The notes under the pieces are model-generated. The model was not told the origin of the DNA, searched no databases, and saw only the letters and a list, made by a program, of their open reading frames with translations. Made by a program: the position numbers and the translations under genes. A stretch of 64,000 nucleotides of DNA from Pannonibacter sp051860505 (GTDB lineage Bacteria; Pseudomonadota; Alphaproteobacteria; Rhizobiales; Stappiaceae): assembly GCF_051860505.1 (NCBI RefSeq), contig NZ_JBHYDX010000002.1, positions 124,001 through 188,000 of the forward strand, written 5' to 3'. Of the stretch, positions 1 to 9,152 are shown piece after piece. Positions within the stretch are counted from its first letter, which is position 1. Every line of letters begins with the position of its first letter.

Positions 1-55
1 GGGTGCAGAACGCTGGTCTGACCCATCGCGACCGACTGAAGACAGATCCTCGCCC

Positions 56-2158
56 ATGCGCCCGTCCCTGCTCGATCCCCTGTTTGCTCCTGTCTCGGTG
101 CTGCCCGGCATCGGGCCGAAGATTGCCAAGCTGTTGGAGACCTTGCTGGATACGGCCCCTGGACGCGAGGCCACCGTGCTGGACCTTGCCTTCCACCTGC
201 CCCATGCGGTTATCGACCGCAGCCGCCGTCCGGGCATCGCCTATTCCGAGAACGGCGACACGGTGACCCTGGACGTGCGCGTCGAGCGGCACATGCCCAC
301 CCCGCGTGGCAGCCGGGCGCCTTACAAGGTGATCGCCGCGGATGCGACCGGATCCATCGCGCTGGTGTTCTTCCATCCGCGGCAGGACTGGCTGGAAAAG
401 GTGCTGCCTGTGGGCGGCAGGCGGATCATTTCCGGCAAGGTCGAGTGGTTCTCCGAACGGCCGCAGATGGTCCATCCCGACTATGTGCTGACGCCGGAAG
501 AGGCCGAGACCATGCCGGCCATCGAGCCGGTCTATCCGATGACCGCAGGGCTTGCACAGCGCACCTTGCTGAAAGGCATCGCCGGCGCGCTGGATCGGCT
601 GCCCGTGTTTGCGGACTGGCTCGATCCGGAGTTCCGCGCCCGCCAATCCTGGCCCGATTTCGATGAGGCACTGAAGCGGGTGCACCGGCCGGACGGCGCG
701 CGCGATCTTGACCCCGCCTCCCCGGCCCTGTCGCGCCTTGCCTATGACGAGTATCTCGCCAACCAGCTGGCGCTTGCACTCGTCCGCGCAACCATGCGCC
801 GGCTGGATGGCGAACCGCGCATGACGACCGGTGAGCTGAAGGCCCGCATCCTGGCGGCCCTGCCCTATCAGCTGACCGGCGGCCAGGCAGAGGCGGTGGC
901 CGAAATCGAGGCCGATCTGCGCAGCCCGCAGCGCATGCTCCGCCTGCTGCAGGGGGACGTGGGCGCCGGCAAGACCATCGTCGGCCTGCTTGCCATGGCT
1001 GCTGTGATCGAGTCCGGCGCGCAGGCGGCGATGATGGCCCCGACCGAAATTCTCGCGCGCCAGCATTTTGCCTCGATGGCGCCCCTGTGCGAGGCGGCCG
1101 GCATCCGGATTGCGCTCCTGACCGGACGCGACACGCCGAAGCAGCGGCGCGAGACCCAGGCAGCGCTGTCGAATGGCGAAATCGATCTTGCCGTCGGTAC
1201 CCACGCTCTCTTCCAGGGCGCGGTCGAGTTCGCCAATCTCGGCATTGCCGTGGTCGACGAGCAGCACCGCTTTGGCGTGCATCAGCGCCTGGCGCTCTCC
1301 TCCAAGGGCAAGGGCGTCGACGTGCTGGTGATGACCGCAACACCGATCCCGCGCACGCTGGTTCTGACCTATTTCGGCGACATGGACGTCTCCCGCCTGA
1401 CCGACAAGCCGAAGGGGCGAAAGCCGATCACCACGGTCTCGGTGTCGCTCGACCGGATGGGCGAGATGGTCTCCCGCGTCAAGGCGGCCGTCGCCGAGGG
1501 CCAGAAGGTCTACTGGGTCTGCCCCCTCGTCGAGGAAAGCGAGAAGATCGACCTTGCCGCCGTCGAGGACCGGCATCGTCATCTGTCGCAGGAGCTGAAG
1601 GTTCCGGTCGCCCTCGTTCACGGCCGGATGAGCGGCGAGGACAAGGACACGGCAATGATGGCCTTCAAGGAGGGCCATGCCCGGGTGCTGGTGGCTACCA
1701 CCGTCATCGAAGTGGGCGTTGATGTGCCCGATGCCACGATCATCGTCATCGAGCACGCCGAGCGCTTCGGCCTTGCCCAGCTGCATCAGCTGCGCGGTCG
1801 TGTCGGGCGCGGCGACAAGCCGTCCTCCTGCGTGCTGCTCTACAAGGGACCGCTGGGCGAGACCTCGGCGGCGCGCCTTGCCGTGATGCGCGAGACCAAC
1901 GACGGCTTCGTCATCGCCGAGGAAGACCTGCGCCTGCGCGGCGAAGGCGAAATCCTCGGCACCCGCCAGTCCGGTGCGCCAGGATTCCGTCTGGCGCGCG
2001 GCGACGCCCGCACCGACCTGATGGAAATCGCTCGCGACGATGCAAGGCTTATCCTGGAAATGGACCCGGAGCTGAAGGGCCCGCGCGGTCCGGCGCTGCG
2101 GACGTTGCTCTATCTGTTCAGCCGCGACGAGGCGATCCGCCTGCTCCGGGCAGGCTAA
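56..2158 (+). CDS. recG: ATP-dependent DNA helicase RecG
   Basis: RecG is a cytoplasmic superfamily 2 helicase that remodels stalled replication forks and branch-migrates Holliday junctions. The 700-aa product has the usual family length. An N-terminal wedge/OB region (about residues 10-160) contains the helix-hairpin-helix-like LPGIGPKIAKLLE. The helicase core has Walker A GDVGAGKT with Lys306, the DEQH Walker B box at residues 401-404, and the motif VGRGDKPSSCVLLY followed by a TRQSGAPGFRLA segment near the C-terminus. The ATG at 56 leaves the family-typical N-terminus; no strong Shine-Dalgarno is visible upstream. The first 55 bases of the window hold no gene that can be supported. Confidence 0.97.
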   Translation: MRPSLLDPLFAPVSVLPGIGPKIAKLLETLLDTAPGREATVLDLAFHLPHAVIDRSRRPGIAYSENGDTVTLDVRVERHMPTPRGSRAPYKVIAADATGSIALVFFHPRQDWLEKVLPVGGRRIISGKVEWFSERPQMVHPDYVLTPEEAETMPAIEPVYPMTAGLAQRTLLKGIAGALDRLPVFADWLDPEFRARQSWPDFDEALKRVHRPDGARDLDPASPALSRLAYDEYLANQLALALVRATMRRLDGEPRMTTGELKARILAALPYQLTGGQAEAVAEIEADLRSPQRMLRLLQGDVGAGKTIVGLLAMAAVIESGAQAAMMAPTEILARQHFASMAPLCEAAGIRIALLTGRDTPKQRRETQAALSNGEIDLAVGTHALFQGAVEFANLGIAVVDEQHRFGVHQRLALSSKGKGVDVLVMTATPIPRTLVLTYFGDMDVSRLTDKPKGRKPITTVSVSLDRMGEMVSRVKAAVAEGQKVYWVCPLVEESEKIDLAAVEDRHRHLSQELKVPVALVHGRMSGEDKDTAMMAFKEGHARVLVATTVIEVGVDVPDATIIVIEHAERFGLAQLHQLRGRVGRGDKPSSCVLLYKGPLGETSAARLAVMRETNDGFVIAEEDLRLRGEGEILGTRQSGAPGFRLARGDARTDLMEIARDDARLILEMDPELKGPRGPALRTLLYLFSRDEAIRLLRAG

Positions 2159-2164
2159 TCTTCT

Positions 2165-2226
2165 GCTTTAGATTTATTATATATCATATTGATTTTGAAT
2201 ATTATTTTATATCATTTAAAGTGATT
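2165..2226. other. AT-rich island between recG and ybaN-like gene
   Basis: About 60 bases made almost only of A and T lie just after the recG stop, in DNA that is otherwise strongly GC-rich. No hairpin terminator is obvious in it. It may be an upstream regulatory or nucleoid-protein binding region for the following gene, which starts at 2390, but this is inference. A short hairpin (CCGCTG/CAGCGG) lies at about 2321-2339. Confidence 0.5.
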
Positions 2227-2389
2227 TCTCAGCTTCCGGACCTCCACTCGGTGATGCAATTTGTCGCCAGGGCTGCGGCGCTTTGGACAGCGCGGAGCAA
2301 ATCGGCTATGCCAACAGGAAACCGCTGCACCGCAGCGGTCTGAACCGGCGGCGTCCCTCCCTAACCCGCCGTACAGTGGAGCCCAGCAC

Positions 2390-2758
2390 GTGCGACGGAC
2401 CGCCTACAAGCTCGCGGGCCTGGCCTTTGTCGCCACCGGCCTTGTCGGTGCAGTGCTGCCGCTGCTGCCCTCGACCATCTTCTTCATCCTCGCCGCCGCC
2501 ATGTTCGCCCGCTCCTCGCCGGAGTTAGAAGCCAGGATCCTGGCGCATCCGGTGGTCGGGCCGCAGGTCATCGCCTGGCGCAATCACGGCGTGATCCCGC
2601 CACGCGCCAAGGCTCTGGCCGTCGGCGGCATGGTGCTCGGTTACGGGGTGTTTCTGGCCACAAGCGGGGCCGGGCTCGTGCTGGCGCTGATCGTGGCGGC
2701 CATCATGGCGGGGTGCGCTGCCTATGTCGTGACCCGGCCGTCGCGGCCGCAGACCTGA
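2390..2758 (+). CDS. YbaN (DUF454) family inner-membrane protein
   Basis: Small 122-aa membrane protein of the DUF454/YbaN family, whose function is unknown. It shows the family pattern: a first hydrophobic segment with GLVGAVLPLLPSTIFFILAAA, then the conserved FARSSPELEARILAHPVVGP stretch, then two more hydrophobic segments near the C-terminus (about residues 70-115). The start chosen is the GTG at 2390, because GGAG lies 8 bases upstream and homology begins at once (VRRTAYKLAGLAF). A longer in-frame reading from 2261 adds 43 residues that look non-coding. The stop codon lies inside a perfect 16-bp palindrome (2751-2766, AGACCTGATCAGGTCT). Confidence 0.85.
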   Translation: MRRTAYKLAGLAFVATGLVGAVLPLLPSTIFFILAAAMFARSSPELEARILAHPVVGPQVIAWRNHGVIPPRAKALAVGGMVLGYGVFLATSGAGLVLALIVAAIMAGCAAYVVTRPSRPQT

Positions 2759-2797
2759 TCAGGTCTGTCGTGGATTCTAGGCCACCCCAGCGCGCGC

Positions 2798-3235
2798 TCA
2801 CGCGTCAGGAATGAGCCGCTTGCCAAGCGAGATGACATCGTCCTGCGCATAGCCGATACGGTCGTAGAACGCCATCACAGGAAGGTTCGAACTGCGAACC
2901 AGCAGGTTGAGCTTGGGGCAGCCACGGTCAATCAGCAGCGCTTCGCAGTGCTCCATCAGGCGGCGGGCGTGGCCCTGCCCCTGATGGTCCGGGTGAACGC
3001 AGAGATAGTACAGCGAGCCGCGATGGCCGTCATAGCCCAGCATGGCGGAGCCGATGATGCCATTGCCCTGGCGCAGCACGAGAAAGCCCCAGGGGCTGTC
3101 TGCCATCTTGCGGTCGATGTCCTTGTCCGGATCGTTCCAGGGCCGCGTCAGGCCGCAGTCGGTCCAAAGGCGCACGACCCGGTGCCGGTCGCCTTCCGAA
3201 AACGTGTCGATGACGGTCTCGAAGATCAGGCTCAT
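2798..3235 (-). CDS. ypeA: GNAT family N-acetyltransferase, YpeA-like
   Basis: A 145-aa GCN5-related acetyltransferase, predicted to move an acetyl group from acetyl-CoA to an unknown amine. It closely resembles Escherichia coli YpeA: the landmarks RPWNDPDKDIDRKM, GYDGHRGSLYYLCVHPDHQG (acetyl-CoA binding loop QGQGHARRL) and a C-terminal SLGKRLI are all present. Its ATG overlaps the glmS stop by four bases (ATGA, 3232-3235), so the two are probably translated from one mRNA by coupling. The link to amino-sugar synthesis is only positional. Confidence 0.88.
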   Translation of the reverse strand: MSLIFETVIDTFSEGDRHRVVRLWTDCGLTRPWNDPDKDIDRKMADSPWGFLVLRQGNGIIGSAMLGYDGHRGSLYYLCVHPDHQGQGHARRLMEHCEALLIDRGCPKLNLLVRSSNLPVMAFYDRIGYAQDDVISLGKRLIPDA

Positions 3236-5058
3236 TCCACCGTCACCGACTTGGCAAGGTTGCGCGGCTGGTCCACGTCCGTGCCCATGAAAACGGCCGT
3301 GTGATAGGCAATCAACTGGATCGGGATCGAATAGACGATTGGCGCGACGATATCGGCAACGGCCGGCATGATCACCCGGTCGTTGTCGGCCAGACCCGAG
3401 GCCTCGGCGCCCTGCGCGTCGGTGATCAACAGGATGCGCCCGCCGCGCGCGGCCACTTCCTGCATGTTCGACACGGTCTTCTCGTAGACGCTGTCATGCG
3501 GCGCGATGACGATCACCGGCAGGTTCTCGTCGATCAGCGCGATCGGTCCATGCTTCAGCTCGCCGGCCGCATAGCCTTCGGCGTGGATGTAGGACAGTTC
3601 CTTGAGCTTCAGCGCGCCTTCCAGGGCAAGCGGGTAATTGGTGCTGCGGCCCAGATAAAGCACATCCGAGGCCCGCGACAGGCTGGGGGCGAGCTTCTCG
3701 ATGCGCGGCTCCAGCGCCAGCGCGGTGAGGGCCAGGCCCGGTGCCTCGGCCAGCGCCTTGACCAGTTCGGCTTCCTGGGCTTCGGAGAGCACGCCGCGCT
3801 GGTGTCCGGCCAGAATGGCGAGCGAGGCCAGCACCGCCAGCTGGCAGGTGAAGGCCTTGGTCGAGGCAACGCCAATTTCCGGACCGGCGATGGTCTGGAA
3901 CACCACGTCGGATTCCCGGGCGATGGTCGATTCCGGCACGTTGACCACGGCGCCGATCGTCAGGCCTTGCGCCTTGCAGTAGCGCAGCGAAGCCAGCGTG
4001 TCTGCCGTCTCGCCGGACTGGGAGATGAACAGCGCCATCTCGCCCGCATTGACCGGCAATTCGCGGTAGCGAAACTCGGACGCGACATCGATCTCGACCG
4101 GCAGGCGCGCGTATTTCTCGAACCAGTATTTGCCGACGAGACCGGCGTAATAGGCCGTGCCGCAGGCCGACATGACAAGGCGCGTCAGCTTGGAGAAATC
4201 AGCGCTTGCGCCGTCCGGCAGCTTGGCGCGGTGGTTGGCCAGATCCAGATAGCGCGACAGCGTGTGGCCGATGACCTCCGGCTGTTCGTGGATCTCCTTG
4301 GCCATGTAGTGGCGGTAGTTGCCCTTGTCCATCATGGCCGCGCCGACGCTGGAGCGGCTTTCCGGCCGGACGACCTCGCGGTTTGCACTGTCGTGGATGC
4401 TGCAGCCCTTGCGGCTGATGACGGCCCAGTCGCCTTCCTCCAGATACGTGATCCGGTCGGTGAAGGGGGATAGCGCAATGGCATCGGAGCCGAGGAACAT
4501 CTCGCCCTCGCCGTGGCCGACGGCAAGCGGCGAACCCTTGCGGGCACCGATCAGCAGATCGTCCTCGCCCTCAAACAGGAACACCAGCGAGAAGGCACCC
4601 TTGAGGCGCGGCAGCACGGCGGCAACCGCATCCGCCGGGCTCTTGCCGGAGCGCAGTTCGAGGTCGGTCAGGAGCGCGACCACTTCCGTGTCGGTATCAG
4701 TCACCGGTGACAGGCCGGCAGCAACGGCCTCGGCGCGCAGGGCGAGATAGTTCTCGATGATGCCGTTGTGGACGACGCAGACGCGGCCACTCTGGTGTGG
4801 ATGGGCGTTGGTGACGGTCGGCGCGCCATGGGTGGCCCAGCGGGTGTGGCCGATACCGATGGAACCGCCGAGCGGGCTGCCGTCCAGGACCGCTTCGAGG
4901 TTGCGCAGCTTGCCGCTGGCCCGGCGCCGGGTGAGGACGCCTGCCTCCAGGGTGGCGACACCGGCGGAATCATAGCCGCGGTACTCAAGGCGCTTCAGCG
5001 CGTCCACAAGCTGCGGCGCAACGCCCGACTTCCCGACAATCCCGATGATGCCGCACAT
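3232..5058 (-). CDS. glmS: Glutamine-fructose-6-phosphate aminotransferase (isomerizing)
   Basis: GlmS makes glucosamine-6-phosphate from fructose-6-phosphate and glutamine, the first step of UDP-GlcNAc synthesis. The 608-aa protein starts MCGIIGIVG, so Cys2 becomes the N-terminal nucleophile after Met removal; the ATG three codons further upstream was rejected for that reason. The class II glutaminase domain covers about residues 1-220. Two SIS sugar-isomerase domains follow, with SACGTAYYAGLVGKYW and SQSGETADT in the first, and the protein ends DVDQPRNLAKSVTVE, as is standard. It lies downstream of glmU on the same strand, so the two UDP-GlcNAc genes are neighbours. No glmS ribozyme is seen. 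Confidence 0.97.
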   Translation of the reverse strand: MCGIIGIVGKSGVAPQLVDALKRLEYRGYDSAGVATLEAGVLTRRRASGKLRNLEAVLDGSPLGGSIGIGHTRWATHGAPTVTNAHPHQSGRVCVVHNGIIENYLALRAEAVAAGLSPVTDTDTEVVALLTDLELRSGKSPADAVAAVLPRLKGAFSLVFLFEGEDDLLIGARKGSPLAVGHGEGEMFLGSDAIALSPFTDRITYLEEGDWAVISRKGCSIHDSANREVVRPESRSSVGAAMMDKGNYRHYMAKEIHEQPEVIGHTLSRYLDLANHRAKLPDGASADFSKLTRLVMSACGTAYYAGLVGKYWFEKYARLPVEIDVASEFRYRELPVNAGEMALFISQSGETADTLASLRYCKAQGLTIGAVVNVPESTIARESDVVFQTIAGPEIGVASTKAFTCQLAVLASLAILAGHQRGVLSEAQEAELVKALAEAPGLALTALALEPRIEKLAPSLSRASDVLYLGRSTNYPLALEGALKLKELSYIHAEGYAAGELKHGPIALIDENLPVIVIAPHDSVYEKTVSNMQEVAARGGRILLITDAQGAEASGLADNDRVIMPAVADIVAPIVYSIPIQLIAYHTAVFMGTDVDQPRNLAKSVTVE

Positions 5059-5081
5059 GCCATCCATCCCTTATAATGAAA

Positions 5082-5115
5082 CCGCCAGCTTCCCTTAGAC
5101 GAGGCAGGCTGGCGG
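5082..5115 (-). terminator. Stem-loop between glmU and glmS
   Basis: CCGCCAGC (5082-5089) pairs perfectly with GCTGGCGG (5108-5115) around an 18-nt loop. Read leftward it follows the glmU stop and is followed by TTTCATT. It could be a weak terminator or attenuator between glmU and glmS, since it also ends about 24 nt before the glmS start codon. Confidence 0.5.
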
Positions 5116-5160
5116 ATTGAAATAAAACCTTGTTTCAGACCGTGACAATGTGTTCCAGGA

Positions 5161-6516
5161 TCACGACTTTTCCGCCTTGCGCGCTGCGAACCTTGCCCGC
5201 AACTCTTTCGCGCGCTCGGGCTTTACCGACTGATGAGCCCGACCGATGGCCAGCGCATCCACCGGCACCGCTTCAGTAACTGTGCTGCCAGCCGCGATAT
5301 AGGCGCCATCGCCAATCTGGATCGGTGCCACCAGTGTGCTGTTGGAGCCGATGAAGCAGCCCTCGCCGATCTCGGTCTTGTATTTGCCGTAGCCGTCATA
5401 GTTGCAGGTGATGGTGCCTGCGCCGATGTTGGAACGTGCGCCAATGCTGGCATCGCCAATGTAGCTGAGGTGATTGACCTTGGCCCCTGCCCCGACCTTG
5501 GCGTTCTTGATCTCGACGAAATTGCCCACATGCGTGTCGGCGGCAAGGACTGCGCCGGGACGCAGGCGCGCATAGGGACCGATGAGCGATCCGGCCCCAA
5601 CATGAGTCCCCTCCAGGTGGCTGAAGGCCCGGATCCGCGCCCCTGCCTCGACCGTGACACCCGGCCCGAACACCACATTCGGCTCAACCGTGACATCAAC
5701 GCCCAGCACCGTGTCATGCGAAAAGAACACGGTCTCCGGTGCCTGCAGCGTGACGCCGGAGAGCATCACGTCCTGCCGCATCCGCTTCTGGAAAATCGCT
5801 TCACATTCAGCCAGTTGCGCGCGATTGTTGATGCCGCGCACATCGTCCTCGCTGGCCGAGACGGCGATGACCTTGAGCCCGCGGGCATGGCCAAGCTCGG
5901 CCGCATCGGTGAGGTAATACTCGCCCTTTGCATTGGTGTTGCCGATGGCCGAAATCAGATCGAGCGCGATGGTGCCGCGAAAGCCCATGATGCCGGAATT
6001 GCAGAAGGTGATCGCCCGCTCGGCCTCGGTTGCGTCCTTCTCCTCGCGAATGGCCAGAAGCGCGTCGCCCTTCATCACCAGACGGCCATAGCCGAAGGGA
6101 TCGACGGCCTCGAAGCCCAGCACCACCACATCAGCCCCCGACGCCAGTCCGCCCCGGACCCGGTCGACGGCGGCGTCACTGACGAGCGGCGTATCGCCGA
6201 AAAGGACCAGCACGTCGTCCTTCGGTTGCTTGAGAACATCGCGTGCAGCCAGCACGGCATGGGCGGTGCCAAGGCGGTCAACCTGTTCATGGCAGGTCGC
6301 TCCCGGAGCCAGCTTGCCGACCAGCTTGACCAGATCCGGCATCTGCGGTCCGACGACAACGGCAATCCCTGCCCCGTCGTAGCGCTGCACGCGCTTCAGC
6401 ACATGCCCGACCATGGGCAGATTGCCGATCTCATGCATGACCTTCGGGGCGGCGGACCGCATCCGTGTGCCAAGCCCGGCGGCCAGAACGATTGCCTGCA
6501 GGGAACGATCAGACAT
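5161..6516 (-). CDS. glmU: Bifunctional UDP-N-acetylglucosamine pyrophosphorylase / glucosamine-1-phosphate N-acetyltransferase
   Basis: GlmU catalyses the last two steps of UDP-GlcNAc synthesis: acetylation of glucosamine-1-phosphate, then uridylation. The 451-aa protein has the N-terminal nucleotidyltransferase signature LAAGLGTRMRS with the following PKVMHEIG (residues 11-30) and, from about residue 250, a left-handed beta-helix of hexapeptide repeats. That half contains the acetyltransferase motif NFVEIKNAKVG and the acetyl-CoA site region YIGDASIG / NIGAGTITCNYDG. Length matches the family. It is the upstream member of the leftward glmU-glmS-ypeA run. Confidence 0.97.
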   Translation of the reverse strand: MSDRSLQAIVLAAGLGTRMRSAAPKVMHEIGNLPMVGHVLKRVQRYDGAGIAVVVGPQMPDLVKLVGKLAPGATCHEQVDRLGTAHAVLAARDVLKQPKDDVLVLFGDTPLVSDAAVDRVRGGLASGADVVVLGFEAVDPFGYGRLVMKGDALLAIREEKDATEAERAITFCNSGIMGFRGTIALDLISAIGNTNAKGEYYLTDAAELGHARGLKVIAVSASEDDVRGINNRAQLAECEAIFQKRMRQDVMLSGVTLQAPETVFFSHDTVLGVDVTVEPNVVFGPGVTVEAGARIRAFSHLEGTHVGAGSLIGPYARLRPGAVLAADTHVGNFVEIKNAKVGAGAKVNHLSYIGDASIGARSNIGAGTITCNYDGYGKYKTEIGEGCFIGSNSTLVAPIQIGDGAYIAAGSTVTEAVPVDALAIGRAHQSVKPERAKELRARFAARKAEKS

Positions 6517-6760
6517 CAGCTTACCTCTTCACTCGGTCGGCGCTTGCGCCATCTCCGGGACATCGCCCGCATGGCGTCAGTTCAGGCCGGCACTGTTTCG
6601 ATCTCTGCGCCGGGGCGCAAGAGGGGTTTCATGCCGCGATCCACAGGTCAATAGCTCCTGTCACCTCGCGGCAATCCGGGTTTCTTGTTCGTTAACCATA
6701 TTTGCGCTGTGATGGCAGCGTCGCGATCTAAGATTCGTTTCAGGGCAGGACAGAACCGCC

Positions 6761-7888
6761 GTGCGTAGCCGTCAGAAGGACGCCGAGATGCCGGAGGCCG
6801 GAGCATCCTTGCTCCGGTCGCGCTATCTTCTGGCCGGCTGGTCCTTTGCAGCGGTGCTGTTTGGCATCGTTGGCGTCTCTGCGGTCCACTTTGCTCCAAC
6901 GCCGGATATCGAGCGCAACAGCCGTACCTTCGCCGGGCTGCCGCTTCCATTGGGAGGAACCGACCGTGTTGGCCCGACGGGCAGCATCGTGGCTGACGAT
7001 GAGACCGTGACAATGGGCGTGATGCCTTCCACAGGTGGAATGGCCAATGCCGAGGCCATGCGGCTGATGGAAGCACAGGTGGACACGCTGCGGCGGGAAC
7101 TTGTCGCCCTGCGTCGCCGCTCCGAGATGCTTGCAGAGCAGAACAGGGCCCAATCCGACCGGATCGCGACACTGGAGAAATCGGGAGCCCCCCTTCCGCC
7201 AGAGGCTGAACGCACGCCGCGCCCCGCTGTTCCCCAATCCCAACCGGACGCAAAGGCACCAGACAAGCCGAAGCCGGACCAGAAGGTCAGGGCTGTCCCC
7301 GCTCCGCGGCCGGTTCCCGTCGAAACCATGCCTGCGCCCGAGACACGTGCTGGCATAGAGCCACCAGCGGCCGTTGCGCCTGTCCGTGGCAATCCGGAAG
7401 CGATGACATCGGAGCCTGTCAAGGTCGCCCGCGCTCCGGCAACACCGGTCCGGATCGTCGACTTACCAAAGGCCAGTTCAGCCGAACCTGTCGCGACCGG
7501 ATCCATTCCCCAGACGGATGTCAGCCCGCCGGCGATCACCCGCGATCTAGCCGCCGCCATGGTCATCCGGCCAGCCGACCCGTCCGGCCGGACCCTTGGC
7601 TCCAGCACGGTGATCGGTCGCAGCGATTTTGCCGTCGAGATTGGGCGCTACGCCAGCCGGGCCGAAGCTGACGCCGCCTGGGCGGGTTTCCGCGACACGC
7701 ATCAAGACCGCATGGCGGATCTGCGTGCCCTGACAGCCCCGGTCGAGGGCGCGGACGGTGTCAGGCTTCTGGCAGGCCCCTTTGCCAATGCAGCGCTGGC
7801 CGCTGTTGCCTGCCTTCGCCTGAGCGAAGACGGGAACACCAGTTGCCGTCCGACCTTCTTTGTCGGCGAGCCGCTGGACGACCAGTAG
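6761..7888 (+). CDS. SPOR-domain membrane protein
   Basis: A 375-aa protein predicted to be anchored in the inner membrane with most of its mass in the periplasm. A single hydrophobic segment (about residues 24-43, AGWSFAAVLFGIVGVSAVHF) is followed by a short coiled coil (about 90-140, MRLMEAQVDTLRRELVALRR), a long Pro/Ala-rich linker, and a C-terminal SPOR-like domain (about 285-370, FAVEIGRYASRAEADAAWAGF ... VRLLAGPFANAALA). SPOR domains bind denuded septal peptidoglycan, so a cell-wall or division role is likely but not shown. The start is uncertain: GTG at 6761, or ATG at 6788, which has AAGGA seven bases upstream. Confidence 0.72.
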   Translation: MRSRQKDAEMPEAGASLLRSRYLLAGWSFAAVLFGIVGVSAVHFAPTPDIERNSRTFAGLPLPLGGTDRVGPTGSIVADDETVTMGVMPSTGGMANAEAMRLMEAQVDTLRRELVALRRRSEMLAEQNRAQSDRIATLEKSGAPLPPEAERTPRPAVPQSQPDAKAPDKPKPDQKVRAVPAPRPVPVETMPAPETRAGIEPPAAVAPVRGNPEAMTSEPVKVARAPATPVRIVDLPKASSAEPVATGSIPQTDVSPPAITRDLAAAMVIRPADPSGRTLGSSTVIGRSDFAVEIGRYASRAEADAAWAGFRDTHQDRMADLRALTAPVEGADGVRLLAGPFANAALAAVACLRLSEDGNTSCRPTFFVGEPLDDQ

Positions 7889-7890
7889 GG

Positions 7891-8628
7891 TCACCCGATC
7901 TGGCTGAACACCGGAAATGTTTCAAGCAGCCAGAACGAGGCCTGCTGCATCCAGCCACCGAGAAACAGGATCCCTGTGAGGATCATCACCACGCCCATCG
8001 CCTGTTCCACCCGGCCAATATGCCGGCGGAACCGTGTCATGAAGCGGAGAAACGGTCCGGCAAACAGAGCCGCGCCCAGGAACGGAATGCCAAGGCCAAG
8101 GGCATAGGCCGACAACAGCAACGCCCCTTGCGCAGCTGTATCCTCGGCACCGGCAACGAACAGGATCGCCGCAAGGATGGGCCCGATACAGGGCGTCCAG
8201 CCAAAGGCAAAGGCAAGGCCAAGCACATAGGCCCCCGGCAACCCCGCCGGCTTCCGGTTCACCTGCACCCGCGCCTCGCGGTACAGCAGGGCAATGCGAA
8301 ACACGCCCAGGAAATGCAGCCCCATCACGATGATGACGATGCCGGCAATGGTGCTGAGGATCCCGATATATTGCGAGACGGCCTGCCCGACCAGGGACGC
8401 GCTCGCCCCCAATGCCACGAACACTGTCGAGAATCCGGCGACAAAGGCGATGGACGTCTGGAACACCCGGCGGCTTGCATCTGTCGGAGCGCTGCCGTCG
8501 GCAACTTCCTCAAGGCTTGTTCCGGCGAGATAGCCAAGATACGGCGGCACGAGCGGCAGGACACAGGGCGAGACAAAGGACAGAAGGCCGGCAAAGACGG
8601 CTCCAACGAGCGTGACGTCCTGCATCAT
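7891..8628 (-). CDS. ccdA: Cytochrome c biogenesis protein CcdA family (thiol-disulfide transporter)
   Basis: CcdA proteins carry electrons across the inner membrane from cytoplasmic thioredoxin to periplasmic thiol pathways, including cytochrome c maturation. The 245-aa product has about six hydrophobic helices and both conserved cysteine contexts: FVSPCVLPLVPPYLGYLAG near residue 20 and FGWTPCIGPILAAILF near residue 150. Length fits CcdA, and the periplasmic domains of DsbD are absent. It converges on the SPOR gene, with only two bases between the stops. No haem or thioredoxin-like gene is adjacent to show its exact partner. Confidence 0.9.
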   Translation of the reverse strand: MMQDVTLVGAVFAGLLSFVSPCVLPLVPPYLGYLAGTSLEEVADGSAPTDASRRVFQTSIAFVAGFSTVFVALGASASLVGQAVSQYIGILSTIAGIVIIVMGLHFLGVFRIALLYREARVQVNRKPAGLPGAYVLGLAFAFGWTPCIGPILAAILFVAGAEDTAAQGALLLSAYALGLGIPFLGAALFAGPFLRFMTRFRRHIGRVEQAMGVVMILTGILFLGGWMQQASFWLLETFPVFSQIG

Positions 8629-8828
8629 TGTGATGGAATTCCCTGGCTGTGCGTGCGGATCGGCGACATCGCCGAGAAACCGTCCACCTCTTTTACCGGC
8701 ATCGCGGTGAAAGCTAAAGGTGCCGCCATGTCACAGGTTCGGGACCAAACACAGGCACATCGTGAAGTGACGGACATCCCGGACGAGCGAGGAAGGAATT
8801 GAGTGAGGTCGAAGAGACAACACTAATG

Positions 8829-9152
8829 TCAGGCGTCGTTCTTGAGACCGCCCCTGACGACTTCAAAGACGCGGCGGTTCAGCTGTGCCACATCATGCCC
8901 GTCGCGCAGCCCCTGTCGCCATTGTTCCAGCACGGTGCGCAGCGCCAGCGTCTGGCGATTATGCGGCAGCTGGTGCATGAAACCGGCAAAAAAACTGTCC
9001 AGCGCAACCCTGTCCACCGCCCCCTGATCGATCAGCGCATGGATCAGCGTCATGGTCGCTGCGATGTGCCCCTTCAGGAAGTCGAACTCCGCGCCAAGGG
9101 CGGCATGATCTGCAGTTGCGTCCAGCATGTCCTCAACCCATCTGCCGGCCAT
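8829..9152 (-). CDS. Hypothetical protein, 107 aa
   Basis: Not recognised. The reading frame encodes an apparently all-helical, soluble 107-aa protein without a signal peptide or membrane segment. It was preferred over the overlapping plus-strand frame because its composition (regular hydrophobic/charged alternation, e.g. FLKGHIAATMTLIHALIDQG and LRTVLEQWRQGLRDGHDV) looks like a folded protein. It stands alone between ccdA and tRNA-Lys. No function is proposed. Confidence 0.5.
   Translation of the reverse strand: MAGRWVEDMLDATADHAALGAEFDFLKGHIAATMTLIHALIDQGAVDRVALDSFFAGFMHQLPHNRQTLALRTVLEQWRQGLRDGHDVAQLNRRVFEVVRGGLKNDA

Noticed and set aside
5059..5160. A glmS ribozyme or riboswitch upstream of glmS
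   Set aside because: Only a simple 8-bp stem is present; the conserved ribozyme core is not seen and is not expected in this group.
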